A stretch of DNA of 64,000 nt from Psychrobacter sp. DAB_AL43B (GTDB lineage: Bacteria; Pseudomonadota; Gammaproteobacteria; Pseudomonadales; Moraxellaceae): the NCBI RefSeq assembly GCF_900168255.1, contig NZ_LT799838.1, positions 2,728,001-2,792,000 on the forward strand. The letters run 5' to 3'. This document shows, one piece after another, positions 1-8,999 of this stretch. The position numbers and the translations under genes were made by a program. Under the pieces are notes generated by a model. It was given only the letters and a program-made list of their open reading frames with translations. It was not told where the DNA came from and searched no databases. Each line of letters opens with the position of its first letter. Within the stretch, counting starts at the first letter, position 1.

Positions 1-241
1 GGTTCATAACCTGCTGTAGCGTTCGATATTGTGCAACCGTCAATCCTTGGTTGTTGACATGAATAGCAGCGGGAGGAGCATCACGTAACGCTTTACCACC
101 CATTATCAATATCAATACTAACAAACCTAGCACCAATACGGTAAAAAAATATTTGACGGTAGTCGGTACTTGAAAGCTCGGTTTTGGTTGACGGGTTTTA
201 TCACTCATCAAGTCAGCTACGTCATTGACAGTTTGAGCCAT
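1..241 (-). CDS. ftsQ: Cell division protein FtsQ, N-terminal part (runs off the window)
   Basis: The reading frame opens at an ATG (241) with MAQTVNDVADLM and runs out of the window. About 40 basic, polar cytoplasmic residues precede one hydrophobic segment of about 20 residues (FTVLVLGLLVLILIMGG). A periplasmic stretch follows (INNQGLTVAQYRTLQ-like) that fits the start of a POTRA domain. This is the FtsQ plan: a bitopic divisome protein that bridges FtsA/FtsK to FtsB/FtsL. Its position directly after ddl matches the end of the dcw cluster (murG-murC-ddl-ftsQ), and ftsA/ftsZ would be expected beyond base 1. The 500-base gap to ddl suggests it has its own promoter. The identification rests on context plus topology because the conserved C-terminal part is outside the window. 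Confidence 0.85.
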   Translation of the reverse strand, partial: MAQTVNDVADLMSDKTRQPKPSFQVPTTVKYFFTVLVLGLLVLILIMGGKALRDAPPAAIHVNNQGLTVAQYRTLQQVMN

Positions 242-257
242 AATAAACGTCGTCCCT

Positions 258-285
258 ATATTTATATCTGAATATTTATATCTGA
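258..285. repeat. Perfect 14-bp tandem duplication upstream of ftsQ
   Basis: The unit ATATTTATATCTGA occurs twice back to back, 17 bases upstream of the ftsQ start. Read on the ftsQ strand, each copy gives a TATAAA-like hexamer, so the duplication may double a -10 element. The repeat is seen directly; the promoter role is inference. Confidence 0.7.
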
Positions 286-713
286 TTAATAATTGCATAG
301 AGCTGATGATGCTTTTTATTAATGTAGACCTGCTTATCGCTTTATCATTCGTAGAAATCTATTTGATAGATATGCTATCAATTTACTTGTCTAAAAGGCT
401 ATATAAAATGTGATTACATTCATTTAAACGTAACATTTTTCTCAATTAATGAAGGACTTAACAGAGAGTTGCATAAATATCACTAAAATAGACTGGTGGT
501 TACAATATTAACGCATTTTACCTTTAAACAATAGCCTAACCCCTACTACTAACAACGAATTTACACAAGTTTACACGAAGCTGTGGTATAGCAGCTCTAG
601 CGATACATTAACCTTTTTAAACGCCGCTATTTATCTGTTCTAAAACCACGTTAAAAGTGTTAAATACATTTTTCTGTCGGTTATTTCAGGGTGGCTTTTT
701 AACCAATTTTTAA

Positions 714-736
714 ATCAAAAAGCTGACGCTTTTGAT
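714..736 (-). terminator. Possible weak ddl terminator
   Basis: The inverted repeat ATCAAAA...TTTTGAT lies just after the ddl stop, with a short GC part in the loop (agctgacgc). On the minus strand it is followed by a T-rich stretch. The stem is weak, so it may only attenuate read-through into ftsQ. Confidence 0.35.
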
Positions 737-742
737 AAGTAT

Positions 743-1906
743 TTATAATGTTTGCGCTAAAATATGCCAACATAAGCTATCAAAGTCCATACCACGAGCT
801 TTAGCCGCCATCGGAACCAAACTATGACTGGTCATACCTGGTACGGTATTAATCTCAAGCAGCCAAAAGTTACCTGCTTCGTCTTGCATCGCATCAATAC
901 GTCCCCAACCTTTAGCATCGACGGCACGAAACGCTGCCAAGCTTAAATCTTGCAGATGCTTTTCATCGGCGGCACTTAGACCACAGGGAATATAGTAACT
1001 GGTATCGTTACGATTGTATTTGGCTTCAAAATCGTAAAAATTGGTAATATCAGCAGGCTCTAAACGAATCACTGGGTATGATTCATCATCAATAATAACA
1101 ATGGTAAATTCGCGACCAGTAATCCAACGCTCAGCCATTACCACATCGCCGCACTGTACCGCTGTCGCATAAGCAGCTGGCAGCTCATCAAGGTGATTAA
1201 CCTTAGTCATACCAATACTTGAGCCTTCGTGTACCGGTTTGATAATAAGTGGTAGTCCTAACATATTGACGACTTGCTGCCAGTCAGTCTCAGCGGTAAG
1301 CAACGAAAATGGTGCCGTTGATAAACCACAACCTTGCCACAGCTGCTTGGTACGCACTTTATCCATACCGAGTGCCGATGCTAAAATACCCGAACCTGTC
1401 TGCGGAATATCAAACCATTGCAGCACGCCTTGTAACAGACCATCTTCGCCGCCGCGACCATGTAAGACGTTAAACACACGATCATAATCACGCAGTTCGG
1501 TAATATCTTGATGCTTAGGATCAAAATGGGTGGCATCAACACCTTGGTTTTGTAGTGCTTGCAATACAGCAGCACCACTATCTAAAGAAACACTGCGCTC
1601 GTTGCCACTGCCGCCGTAGATAACAGCGACTTTACCAAATTCACTGGCCTCTTTTACCTTGCTTTCTTTGATAGCTGGCAATACATCCGCGCTTTGGCTA
1701 TCGTTGTTTATTTTATCTTGCTCTGCTCGTGCAGCTGCGGCTAATGCGGGTTCTGGATTAATAATAGGGGCAGCGTTATTTTGAGCATCACCTTTAATGT
1801 TGTTTTCAATATTATCTTTAATATTGCCTCTAGCGTTTTGCTCAGTACTATCGACGCCTTGGTTTATATTATCGTTATTTTTTTGCGTATTATTCATGGT
1901 CATCAT
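743..1906 (-). CDS. ddl: D-alanine--D-alanine ligase with a long disordered N-terminal extension
   Basis: An ATP-grasp ligase that makes D-Ala-D-Ala for peptidoglycan precursors in the cytoplasm. The catalytic part starts near residue 89 (KVAVIYGGSGNERSVSLDSG). The family signatures follow: HGRGGEDG, GILASALGMDK, KPVHEGSSIGM in the ATP-binding loop, and LLEINTVPGMTSHS with the Mg ligands near the C-terminus. The usual length is about 305 residues, against 387 here. The surplus is an N-terminal Asn/Gln/Asp/Ala-rich tail with repetitive units (NIKDNIENNIKGD). The ATG at 1906 has AGGAG six bases upstream, so the tail is probably translated. It follows murC by 38 bases, in one operon. Confidence 0.96.
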   Translation of the reverse strand: MMTMNNTQKNNDNINQGVDSTEQNARGNIKDNIENNIKGDAQNNAAPIINPEPALAAAARAEQDKINNDSQSADVLPAIKESKVKEASEFGKVAVIYGGSGNERSVSLDSGAAVLQALQNQGVDATHFDPKHQDITELRDYDRVFNVLHGRGGEDGLLQGVLQWFDIPQTGSGILASALGMDKVRTKQLWQGCGLSTAPFSLLTAETDWQQVVNMLGLPLIIKPVHEGSSIGMTKVNHLDELPAAYATAVQCGDVVMAERWITGREFTIVIIDDESYPVIRLEPADITNFYDFEAKYNRNDTSYYIPCGLSAADEKHLQDLSLAAFRAVDAKGWGRIDAMQDEAGNFWLLEINTVPGMTSHSLVPMAAKARGMDFDSLCWHILAQTL

Positions 1907-1944
1907 TAGTGCTCCTAATATTTTGAAAGCAATGCTTATAAAGA

Positions 1945-3384
1945 TTATTTGATATAAAGGTTGTTAGCGGCCAATTCGATCGCTATTTGTCCCACATTAC
2001 CAGCACCTTGGGTAATTAACATATCATTTGCTTTGAGTAGGCGCTGCATTACAGGGGCGATATTGTCTTTATCAATAATCGTCGGCTCAACAGCACCGCG
2101 CAAACGAATACTACGTGCCAAGGCTTTGGTATCCGCACCTGCAATCGGGCTTTCACCGGCTGAATAGACATCTAACAACAATAATTCATCAACACTTGAG
2201 AGTACTTCAACAAAGTCATCAAAGCAGTCGCGCGTACGGCTATAACGATGCGGCTGAAAGATCATGACTAAACGGCGCTCAGGAAAGCTTTGACGGGCGG
2301 CTTTAATAGTAGCATCGACTTCTTTAGGATGATGACCGTAGTCATCAATCAGCAAAACATCGCCATCATCGATAGTGACAGAGGCATGCTGCTCAAAACG
2401 ACGACCGACGCCTTCAAATTTTTGCAGCGCACGGGTAATTGCCTGATCATCGACGCCTTCATCGGTGGCCATAGTAATAGCTGCAAGCGCATTGTAGACA
2501 TTGTGCACACCCGGAATATTTAGGGTCAGACGTAATGGCTCATGATCACGGCGCAATACCGTAAAATGTGTTTTTGTACCTTCGGTAACCAAATCAATGG
2601 CCTGTACATCGTTAAAGGGCTCAAGACCAAAAGTTAATACCGGACGCCCAATATCATCAATCATCGCATACAGTTCAGGGTCATCACCGCACACAACGGC
2701 TAAACCATAAAATGGCATGTTTTGTAAAAACTGAATATAGGCGGCTTTTAATTTATCAAAACTATTTCCGTATGTTTCCATATGATCTTGATCGATATTG
2801 GTCACGATCGCTGCCATCGGATGCAAGGATAAAAAGGACGCATCAGATTCATCCGCTTCCGCAATTAAAAATCGACTGCTACCCAGTGCTGCATTTTTAC
2901 CTGACGCATTGAGCTTGCCACCAATCACATAGGTTGGATCAAGATTGCCTTCAGCCATCATGGTAGTCAATAAGCTGGTGGTGGTGGTTTTACCATGCGC
3001 ACCGGCAACGGCGATACCATGACGGTAGCGCATCAACTCGCCAAGCATATCTGCACGGCGTACCACAGGAAGACGTGCTTCCAGTGCCGCTTTTACTTCA
3101 GGATTGCTACGGTCAATGGCAGACGATACGACAATGACATCCGCATGAGCGATATTTTTAGAATCATGGCCGATGGTGATATCTATGCCAATCTGCTGTA
3201 AGCGTTTGGTAACGAGGCTCTCAGCAATATCAGAACCACTTACTTGATAGCCTTGATTCTTCATTACCTCAGCGATACCGCACATCCCCGAACCACCAAT
3301 ACCGATAAAATGTAAATGCTGAATACGGCGCATTTCCGGTATTTCAATCAAACGTTTAGTTAGGGCTTTAGCGGAGGTTGGCAT
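1945..3384 (-). CDS. murC: UDP-N-acetylmuramate--L-alanine ligase
   Basis: MurC adds L-Ala to UDP-MurNAc, the first step in building the peptide stem. At 479 residues it has the family length. Visible elements are the N-terminal Rossmann motif [13 protein letters not shown] (UDP-MurNAc site), the Mur-ligase P-loop GAHGKTTTT near residue 120, [17 protein letters not shown], the central-domain segment [11 protein letters not shown], and the C-terminal DDYGHHPKE and [10 protein letters not shown] motifs. It lies 72 bases after murG and 38 before ddl on the same strand, so the three are probably co-transcribed. Confidence 0.97.
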   Translation of the reverse strand: MPTSAKALTKRLIEIPEMRRIQHLHFIGIGGSGMCGIAEVMKNQGYQVSGSDIAESLVTKRLQQIGIDITIGHDSKNIAHADVIVVSSAIDRSNPEVKAALEARLPVVRRADMLGELMRYRHGIAVAGAHGKTTTTSLLTTMMAEGNLDPTYVIGGKLNASGKNAALGSSRFLIAEADESDASFLSLHPMAAIVTNIDQDHMETYGNSFDKLKAAYIQFLQNMPFYGLAVVCGDDPELYAMIDDIGRPVLTFGLEPFNDVQAIDLVTEGTKTHFTVLRRDHEPLRLTLNIPGVHNVYNALAAITMATDEGVDDQAITRALQKFEGVGRRFEQHASVTIDDGDVLLIDDYGHHPKEVDATIKAARQSFPERRLVMIFQPHRYSRTRDCFDDFVEVLSSVDELLLLDVYSAGESPIAGADTKALARSIRLRGAVEPTIIDKDNIAPVMQRLLKANDMLITQGAGNVGQIAIELAANNLYIK

Positions 3385-3456
3385 AACGTTTTCTCTTTAT
3401 AGAAGACTGATAAAATGTATGAAAAATAATGAGCGTTTACATCATTACTTAATTAC

Positions 3457-4542
3457 TTATAATGTTTGCCAGATAATATCGGCAACTTGTTGGCAGGAAT
3501 CACGATTGGCAAGTGCATGACCTTTTTTTGCCATCTCTAAGCAAGCGGATCGATCAAGCAGAGCAAGCTCATCACTCAAAATTTTAGGGGTTAATTCGCT
3601 TTGTGGTAATAAAATCGCTGCTTTATGTAGCGTTAAGGTGCGAGCATTTGCCGTTTGGTGATCATCAACCGCACTTGGTAGTGGCACAAAAATCGCCGCA
3701 ATACCGACGTTTTGGATTTCAGTGACGGTTAAAGCACCGGCACGGCAAACGACAATATCCGCCCAATTATAGGCCGCAGCCATATCATCGATAAAAGGTT
3801 GCACAGTAAACTGATGAACGCTTAAATCTTCACTATCATATGACGCTTGCGTGGCCGCTTCATTATTGCGTCCACATTGATGACGCACTTCAAATGGACG
3901 CTCTATTAACGCCAAAGCTTTAGGAACGGTATTATTTAATGCTTGGGCGCCAAGCGAGCCGCCAACGACCAACAGTTTAAGTGGTGAGTGGTCACTTATA
4001 TCATAGCGCGCAGATGGCGCTGCTACACCGGTAATGGCATTACGTACCGGATTACCAACGGTTTCAATCTTACGATCAAGCTGGCTATTGGCAAAGGTAT
4101 TCTCAAAGGCTTGCAACACTTTGGTGGCGATTTTAGCTAAATAACGATTACTCATACCGGCAATGGCGTTTTGCTCATGAATAATCAGTGGTGTGCTGGT
4201 AATACGGGCGGCAATACCACCGGGCGCACTCACATAACCGCCGAAACCAACGACCATATCGATCTGATTACTGCGGATAATTTTAATAACCGCCATCGTC
4301 GCTGATAATAAAGTAATGGGCATTTTCAGCAAACGCCCAACCCCTTTACCACGCAAGCCTTCCATAGCAATAGCATGAAAAGTATAACCCGTCGGTGCAA
4401 CCAAGCCATTTTCCATGCCATTGGGCGTCCCTAACCAGTGAATAACTGCACCGCGTTGGGTCAATTCCTCAGCAACTGCAAGCGCTGGAAATACATGCCC
4501 GCCTGTACCAGCAGCCATCATTAATATATGCGGTGTTTTCAT
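3457..4542 (-). CDS. murG: UDP-GlcNAc:lipid I N-acetylglucosaminyltransferase
   Basis: MurG converts lipid I to lipid II at the inner face of the cytoplasmic membrane. The 361-residue protein shows the GT28 signatures: MMAAGTGGHVFPALAVAEEL (first glycine-rich loop), GFGGYVSAPGG, HEQNAIAGMSNR, VVGGSLGAQALN (third glycine loop), and VCRAGALTVTEI with PLPSAVDDHQTANA for UDP-GlcNAc. It is the first gene of the visible mur operon. Upstream lies gshB rather than ftsW/murD, so the dcw cluster is split here. Confidence 0.97.
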   Translation of the reverse strand: MKTPHILMMAAGTGGHVFPALAVAEELTQRGAVIHWLGTPNGMENGLVAPTGYTFHAIAMEGLRGKGVGRLLKMPITLLSATMAVIKIIRSNQIDMVVGFGGYVSAPGGIAARITSTPLIIHEQNAIAGMSNRYLAKIATKVLQAFENTFANSQLDRKIETVGNPVRNAITGVAAPSARYDISDHSPLKLLVVGGSLGAQALNNTVPKALALIERPFEVRHQCGRNNEAATQASYDSEDLSVHQFTVQPFIDDMAAAYNWADIVVCRAGALTVTEIQNVGIAAIFVPLPSAVDDHQTANARTLTLHKAAILLPQSELTPKILSDELALLDRSACLEMAKKGHALANRDSCQQVADIIWQTL

Positions 4543-4880
4543 GAACGCCTGCCTATCTTTTCTTTATTTATATGAAGGACTTATTATCCTATAGCTATCT
4601 TGACCATCTTAGCCATCGAGCAGTGAGAGCGCTATAAAAGCCCGCACAGTAAAGCCCGCATAGTATAGTGTAAATCGTTATCTGATATACAGCATTTTCT
4701 ATCTTACCAATAACAAAAATCCAAGCCGTGAGCAATCGCGGCTTGGCTTAAATAACTACTGCTAAACAATCATAAAAACATCAGTTTTAACGATGTTTCG
4801 ACGACATATCTTAGCATAACTATTTTTTGATCATTGTGCACATAGATTAGTGATAAATCACTCTATCATTACTGCTTTGC
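4543..4880. other. murG-gshB intergenic region
   Basis: This is 338 bases with no supported gene. It contains the gshB terminator near its middle and presumably the promoter of the murG operon. A short direct repeat (AAAGCCCGCA twice, about 4635-4660) is visible. Nothing else is recognised. Confidence 0.6.
4721..4746 (-). terminator. gshB terminator
   Basis: The stem CCAAGCCG...CGGCTTGG (extended by a G-U and a G-C pair) has a short loop. It is followed on the minus strand by TTTTTG, and it lies about 135 bases after the gshB stop. Confidence 0.75.
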
Positions 4881-5864
4881 TCAAATCGCCAGTTTTTGCT
4901 CGATTGCGATAATGAAATCGGTCGCAATATCCGTACCGCATTGATCATCAATCTCACGGACACACGTAGGACTGGTGACATTAATCTCAGTAATGCGGCC
5001 GCCAATTAAGTCTAAACCGACGAACATCAGCCCTTTCTCTTTCACGATGGGTGCGACCACTTCAGCTACTTGGCGTTCAATATCGGTCAGTGGCATTGCC
5101 ACGCCGCTACCACCGGCAGCCAGATTACCACGTGTCTCACCTTTAACAGGAATACGTGCCAAGCTATAATCTACCACGACGCCATCGACGATAAGGACAC
5201 GTTTATCCCCTTCTTTAATCTCTGGCAGATAACGCTGCGCCATGATTGGCAGTGTCTCAAGCTCGGTCAATACTTCTAGCGTCACGCCAATATTTGGGCT
5301 ATCAGCAGTTAGACGGAAAATACCAGTGCCGCCCATGCCATCTAATGGCTTCACGATAACGTCTTGCTGCTCAGTGATAAACTTACGAATATGTGCCTGT
5401 TTACTGGTCACAATCGTTGGACTCATATAGTCGCTAAACCACGTGGCAAACAATTTCTCATTACAGTCACGAATGGCTTGTGGGTCATTGACCACTAACA
5501 CTCCTGCTGCTTTGGCATGATCGAGCATATAAGTCGCATAAATAAAACGCATATCAAACGGCGGGTCTTTACGCATCAAAATAACGTCATAGTCGCTGAC
5601 CGAACCTGTCGTCTTATTCCCTAACGTATAAAAATCTTCAGGGTCACGCTTTACGGTGACAGACTGCGAATCTATCATCAACTGTCCACGATCCAACCAT
5701 AAGTCATGAATTTGGCAGTAGCCGAGGCTATGACCGCGGTCTTGCGCCGACCACATCATCGCTAAGCTAGTGTCTTTTTTATAATTAACCTGCTCAATAG
5801 GGTCCATAATTACAAGTATATTCAAAGATTTTCTTGGATTTTTTTGGCTCATAATAAGACTCAT
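4881..5864 (-). CDS. gshB: Glutathione synthetase
   Basis: An ATP-grasp enzyme joining gamma-Glu-Cys and glycine to make glutathione. The N-terminus matches the family (LNILVIMDPIEQVNYKKDTSLAMM). It is followed by MRKDPPFDMRFIYATYMLD, VVNDPQAIRDCNEKLFA, the ATP-binding VKPLDGMGGTGIFR, and GLDLIGGRITEINVTSPT near the C-terminus. Length 327 is slightly above the usual 315 or so. A start at the fourth codon after (MSQKN, 5852) is equally possible since neither start has a strong ribosome site. Glutathione links to the GST and peroxide and sulfide defence genes later in the window. Confidence 0.96.
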   Translation of the reverse strand: MSLIMSQKNPRKSLNILVIMDPIEQVNYKKDTSLAMMWSAQDRGHSLGYCQIHDLWLDRGQLMIDSQSVTVKRDPEDFYTLGNKTTGSVSDYDVILMRKDPPFDMRFIYATYMLDHAKAAGVLVVNDPQAIRDCNEKLFATWFSDYMSPTIVTSKQAHIRKFITEQQDVIVKPLDGMGGTGIFRLTADSPNIGVTLEVLTELETLPIMAQRYLPEIKEGDKRVLIVDGVVVDYSLARIPVKGETRGNLAAGGSGVAMPLTDIERQVAEVVAPIVKEKGLMFVGLDLIGGRITEINVTSPTCVREIDDQCGTDIATDFIIAIEQKLAI

Positions 5865-5919
5865 TTACGTTGTACTATTATAGGTAAAACGAACACAAAC
5901 AATATGCTGGCATGTCAAG

Positions 5920-6069
5920 ATATAGACTATTAAATTGAAAAATAACACAGTGCTGCTGGGATGAATTTTTCGAAGCCTCTGGAGTGCAAAGCGCACAGCA
6001 AGCAAGGAAAATTCATACCAACAGCACACTATATTTAAAGTGTCAATTTTATTGGAGAACGGACTATAG
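5920..6069 (+). repeat. Dispersed palindromic repeat, copy A
   Basis: An intergenic element between gshB and pyrE. Inner arms GTGCTGCTGGGATGAATTTT (5950 onward) and AAAATTCATACCAACAGCAC (ending 6027) form an imperfect inverted repeat. The core contains GAAGCCTCTG and AAGCGCACAGCAAGC. The outermost ends are also inverted: GATATAGACTATT on the left, and ACGGACTATAG on the right. Copies B (14.5 kb, opposite orientation) and C (48.8 kb) share this layout. It encodes no protein. It resembles a MITE or REP-type element; no target-site duplication was established. Confidence 0.75.
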
Positions 6070-6089
6070 CTAGTAATGACTGCAATAAA

Positions 6090-6809
6090 TTATACGCCGT
6101 ACTGGGCGCGATAATGCTGCATTTTTGCAAGCTGGGTCGCGTCTTTATGCTGGCCGCTGGCGTCTGCTAGGTAACTGATTAAATCATCGATATCGACAAG
6201 AGCACGTACTGGTACTTCTAAAGTTGCTGCCAGCTCTTGAATAGCAGAATGCTCAGCCAAGCCTTTTTCTTTACGGTCTAACGCAACAATAATACCGGCA
6301 ACGCTTGCCCCTGCTTGCTCTAATATCTCAACTACTTCACGCATGGCCGTGCCAGCCGTGATGACATCGTCGAGTATCCATACCGACTGACCACTGACAT
6401 CGGCACCAACCAAATTACCGCCTTCGCCATGAGTTTTAACTTCTTTACGGTTGTAGCCCCATTTAGCATTGATACCATGATATAGCCATAACGCTTGCGC
6501 AGTAGCGGCCACAAAAGGAATGCCTTTATAAGCGGCACCAAAGATGACCAGTTCTTTATTATCAGAACCATTAGCATACTGCATTTGTTCAGCTAAGGCA
6601 TCAGCATAACCACGCGCTAATAACGATAACATTTCACCCGACGCAAGCAAACCTGCATTAAAAAAATACGGACTAATACGCCCAGATTTTAAGACAAACT
6701 CACCAAATTTCAGCACCTGATTGTCTAAAGCCAGCTGAATAAAGTCATGAGATGAAAATGAAACATTGTTAGCATGTTGAGCGTTGTTAGCATGTTGGGC
6801 GTTAGGCAT
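6090..6809 (-). CDS. pyrE: Orotate phosphoribosyltransferase
   Basis: PyrE makes OMP from orotate and PRPP in pyrimidine synthesis. The body begins at residue 16 or so (FSSHDFIQLALDNQVLKFGEF), with LKSGRISPYFFNAG, then FGAAYKGIPF, YNRKEVKTHGEGG (the mobile catalytic loop) and the PRPP motif VWILDDVITAGTAMRE. Length 239 exceeds the usual 213 or so because of an N-terminal repeat, NAQHANNAQHANN, and a longer C-terminus. The ATG at 6809 has AGGA nine bases upstream, which includes the repeat in the protein. It is transcribed away from the upstream unknown gene with a 69-base gap. Confidence 0.96.
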   Translation of the reverse strand: MPNAQHANNAQHANNVSFSSHDFIQLALDNQVLKFGEFVLKSGRISPYFFNAGLLASGEMLSLLARGYADALAEQMQYANGSDNKELVIFGAAYKGIPFVAATAQALWLYHGINAKWGYNRKEVKTHGEGGNLVGADVSGQSVWILDDVITAGTAMREVVEILEQAGASVAGIIVALDRKEKGLAEHSAIQELAATLEVPVRALVDIDDLISYLADASGQHKDATQLAKMQHYRAQYGV

Positions 6810-6878
6810 TGAGCATTCCTATTAACAAAGAGAAGATTTAAAAACAGATATTATGATGCGCATTATAGGCGTTGTGGT

Positions 6879-7907
6879 TTAACTTGACCAACCATTGATA
6901 TCATAATCTTGCATATCAGGATAACGCGTCAATAGACCACAACGTGATGAGATATTAAAGTAGCACTGACCATCATGACTCACTTGTATATCCCAACCCA
7001 AATAATGGGCGGCAACAATAACATGTCCTGTGAAAATCCGAATTTGGCGGTACGCATGACGCTGTGTTGGCTCGCAGATAATCTGACTGAGCAGATAGCT
7101 GCGTATATGCTGACAAATTTGTGCGGCGCTATAGCTATGATTGATGCTTTTGCGACTGCTGCACTGCGTTAAAGCATGCACAGTTACGCTACACGCCATA
7201 ATATCTGTGGCTAGACTGCCCGCGCCAGTTTCAAATTGCTGCGGCTGTAGAATCACTTGCCAATCATCAGCATAAAGGCTACTGAGTAGTTCATCAGGAT
7301 CATAGTTTTTGGTCAGTGCGCGCAGAGATAATGTAGCAGCAGACGCCTTAGATTTAGCAGTAGCTTTGGTGTTAATAGCTTTATTGCCATCTATATCACC
7401 TGCTATCAAGTCATCTACTACCGAAAACCCATAACGGCTTAGTGTTGGATAAGTTCGAATGGTTTGCTGAATATCGGACATATCAAGCAGGGTCATCTCA
7501 TTTAATGGCGATAGTAACGGTTGCTCACTATGATTATTATAAAAACTAGTCGGAAGCTCGATTAGCTTTGCCGCGCTCAGTAGTGACAGATGCTCAGCCA
7601 AAACTTCTGAAGCAATCAGCTGCCATTTCGACAAGTGGTCTTCATTGGGCTGGTAAAAATGCGCAGCATTGCCATATAATCGGTGCAACTGCCCGTTTAG
7701 GCGCCGCGCCGGCTCTGGAATATCGCTCAGTGATCTTGCGGGATCAATTGGCAATCGCCTCGGATCAAAATTAGGATGCACAATCGCAGGCTGGTTACTA
7801 TTGGATAAAACTGCTGACTGCTCAGCATTAACTTCTGCAAGCTGAGCCTCTTCTGCTACAAGCTCAGCATTGAATAAACGGTCATCAGAAGTAGAAGGCT
7901 GGGTCAT
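6879..7907 (-). CDS. Hypothetical protein, 342 residues
   Basis: I do not recognise this family. The ATG at 7907 (MTQPSTSDD) is chosen because GGAG lies eight or so bases upstream; the frame continues further upstream without support. The first 70 residues are acidic and Ala/Glu/Asn-rich, then HPNFDPRRLPIDPARSLSDI. A low-complexity Lys/Ala/Thr linker follows near residue 200, and the C-terminal third has scattered Cys and aromatic residues (GHVIVAAHYLGWDIQ). There is no signal peptide or clear membrane segment, so it is probably cytoplasmic. It sits between a YeeZ-like gene and pyrE on the same strand. Confidence 0.7.
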   Translation of the reverse strand: MTQPSTSDDRLFNAELVAEEAQLAEVNAEQSAVLSNSNQPAIVHPNFDPRRLPIDPARSLSDIPEPARRLNGQLHRLYGNAAHFYQPNEDHLSKWQLIASEVLAEHLSLLSAAKLIELPTSFYNNHSEQPLLSPLNEMTLLDMSDIQQTIRTYPTLSRYGFSVVDDLIAGDIDGNKAINTKATAKSKASAATLSLRALTKNYDPDELLSSLYADDWQVILQPQQFETGAGSLATDIMACSVTVHALTQCSSRKSINHSYSAAQICQHIRSYLLSQIICEPTQRHAYRQIRIFTGHVIVAAHYLGWDIQVSHDGQCYFNISSRCGLLTRYPDMQDYDINGWSS

Positions 7908-8067
7908 GAAATCTCCATAGGCTAGCGCGTTTAAAACAAAGCACTTAAATAAAAAACTTAAATAAAAATACTCAAACAACCCCTTTAAAAAAACAATATT
8001 GAATCGATATGAATAGGAGTCAGAGTGAAATGAGCGGCATCAAAGCGCCTGTGGTATAACCATTATC

Positions 8068-8907
8068 TTATTCTTGATGGTGCAAGATATCTTGATAACC
8101 TACTTGCCAATCAGGATAAGTGAGCCAAGCTAATGGAATGTTGCTGTGTAAACGTTTTCCTGTCACCGCTGTTTTTTTATCCTCCACTTCTGGTAGCGTT
8201 TCACCTACTTGCTCACTTAACCATGTGGTCAGCTCAAGTGTCGTTACTGGCGCATAATCAGTGGCAATATAAAGTGACTTGGCCGTATCTATGGTCAATA
8301 CGTTGATAATAATCGTCACCAAATCGCGATCCATAATACGATTACTCCAATCTTCGGCAGCAATCGGTTCTTTCTGTGCCTCTTTGGCCTTACGTAGACG
8401 CATTAATCTTTCGCGGCCATAAATACCGCTTGGGCGAATGATAATCGCCTTATTACCAAACCTTTGTTGCAACGCTTGTTCTGCTTGCAATATGATTTTT
8501 GACGCATCACGTTCGGGGGTGACAGGCGCGGTATGCTCATCGATCCATTCCCCTTTGTTTTGCCCATAAATCCCTGTTGAAGAAATAAAGACCACGCGCT
8601 CAAGATTGGTTAATTCACTGGCCAGCGTTGCTAAATGCTGACAAATACTTAAATAGCTGTCGTTATAACCACTGGTCGAATACTCATCAGGGGTCACAAT
8701 AATGGCAATACGCGTAAACGCTTGCAATTGCTCAGCAGTCAGTGTCAACGCATCCGCTTGCATAAAAGTCGCATTATCATCTAACTGATAATGGCCGCGC
8801 TCACTACGCGCCAGCCCAGTGACAGACAAATTGTCTTGAGCAAGTTTATTAGTCACCGGCAAACCTATATCACCTTGACCAATAATAAGTAATTTCTGAG
8901 TGGACAT
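8068..8907 (-). CDS. SDR-type NAD(P)-binding protein, YeeZ-like
   Basis: An extended short-chain dehydrogenase/epimerase-like protein of 279 residues. It starts with the Rossmann motif IGQGDIGLPVTNKL and keeps FISSTGIYGQNKG (the SST..Y region), then IIIRPSGIYGRERL and TDYAPVTTLELTTWLSEQ. This matches the YeeZ/YlbE group of cytoplasmic nucleoside-diphosphate-sugar epimerase-like proteins, whose substrate is unknown. The active-site Lys of the YxxxK motif is not obvious, which suggests a binding or atypical role. It lies 92 bases downstream of the DUF4105 gene on the same strand. Confidence 0.85.
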   Translation of the reverse strand: MSTQKLLIIGQGDIGLPVTNKLAQDNLSVTGLARSERGHYQLDDNATFMQADALTLTAEQLQAFTRIAIIVTPDEYSTSGYNDSYLSICQHLATLASELTNLERVVFISSTGIYGQNKGEWIDEHTAPVTPERDASKIILQAEQALQQRFGNKAIIIRPSGIYGRERLMRLRKAKEAQKEPIAAEDWSNRIMDRDLVTIIINVLTIDTAKSLYIATDYAPVTTLELTTWLSEQVGETLPEVEDKKTAVTGKRLHSNIPLAWLTYPDWQVGYQDILHHQE

Positions 8908-8999
8908 AAGTTATCCTTATTTATAATTATAGTTAATCAATAGTGCTAATAATGGCCTTTAAAATGCATGTTTACTTCAATGTAAAAGGTGACAGCTAG

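Larger units (their letters stand above)
242..742. other. Long ftsQ-ddl intergenic region
   Basis: This is 500 bases without a credible gene inside the dcw cluster, where genes are usually close-packed. It is AT-rich, holds the 14-bp duplication near ftsQ and a short inverted repeat AGCTG/CAGCT around 590-600, and ends with a possible ddl terminator. It most likely carries the ftsQ(AZ) promoter. I see no structured RNA that I recognise. Confidence 0.6.

Noticed and set aside
743..3384. Several open frames of 65-80 codons antisense to ddl and murC
   Set aside because: They lie wholly inside strongly conserved genes on the other strand, have no ribosome sites and encode no recognisable domain.
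5920..6069. Insertion sequence
   Set aside because: The element is about 150 bases and encodes no transposase; it is described as a non-autonomous repeat instead.
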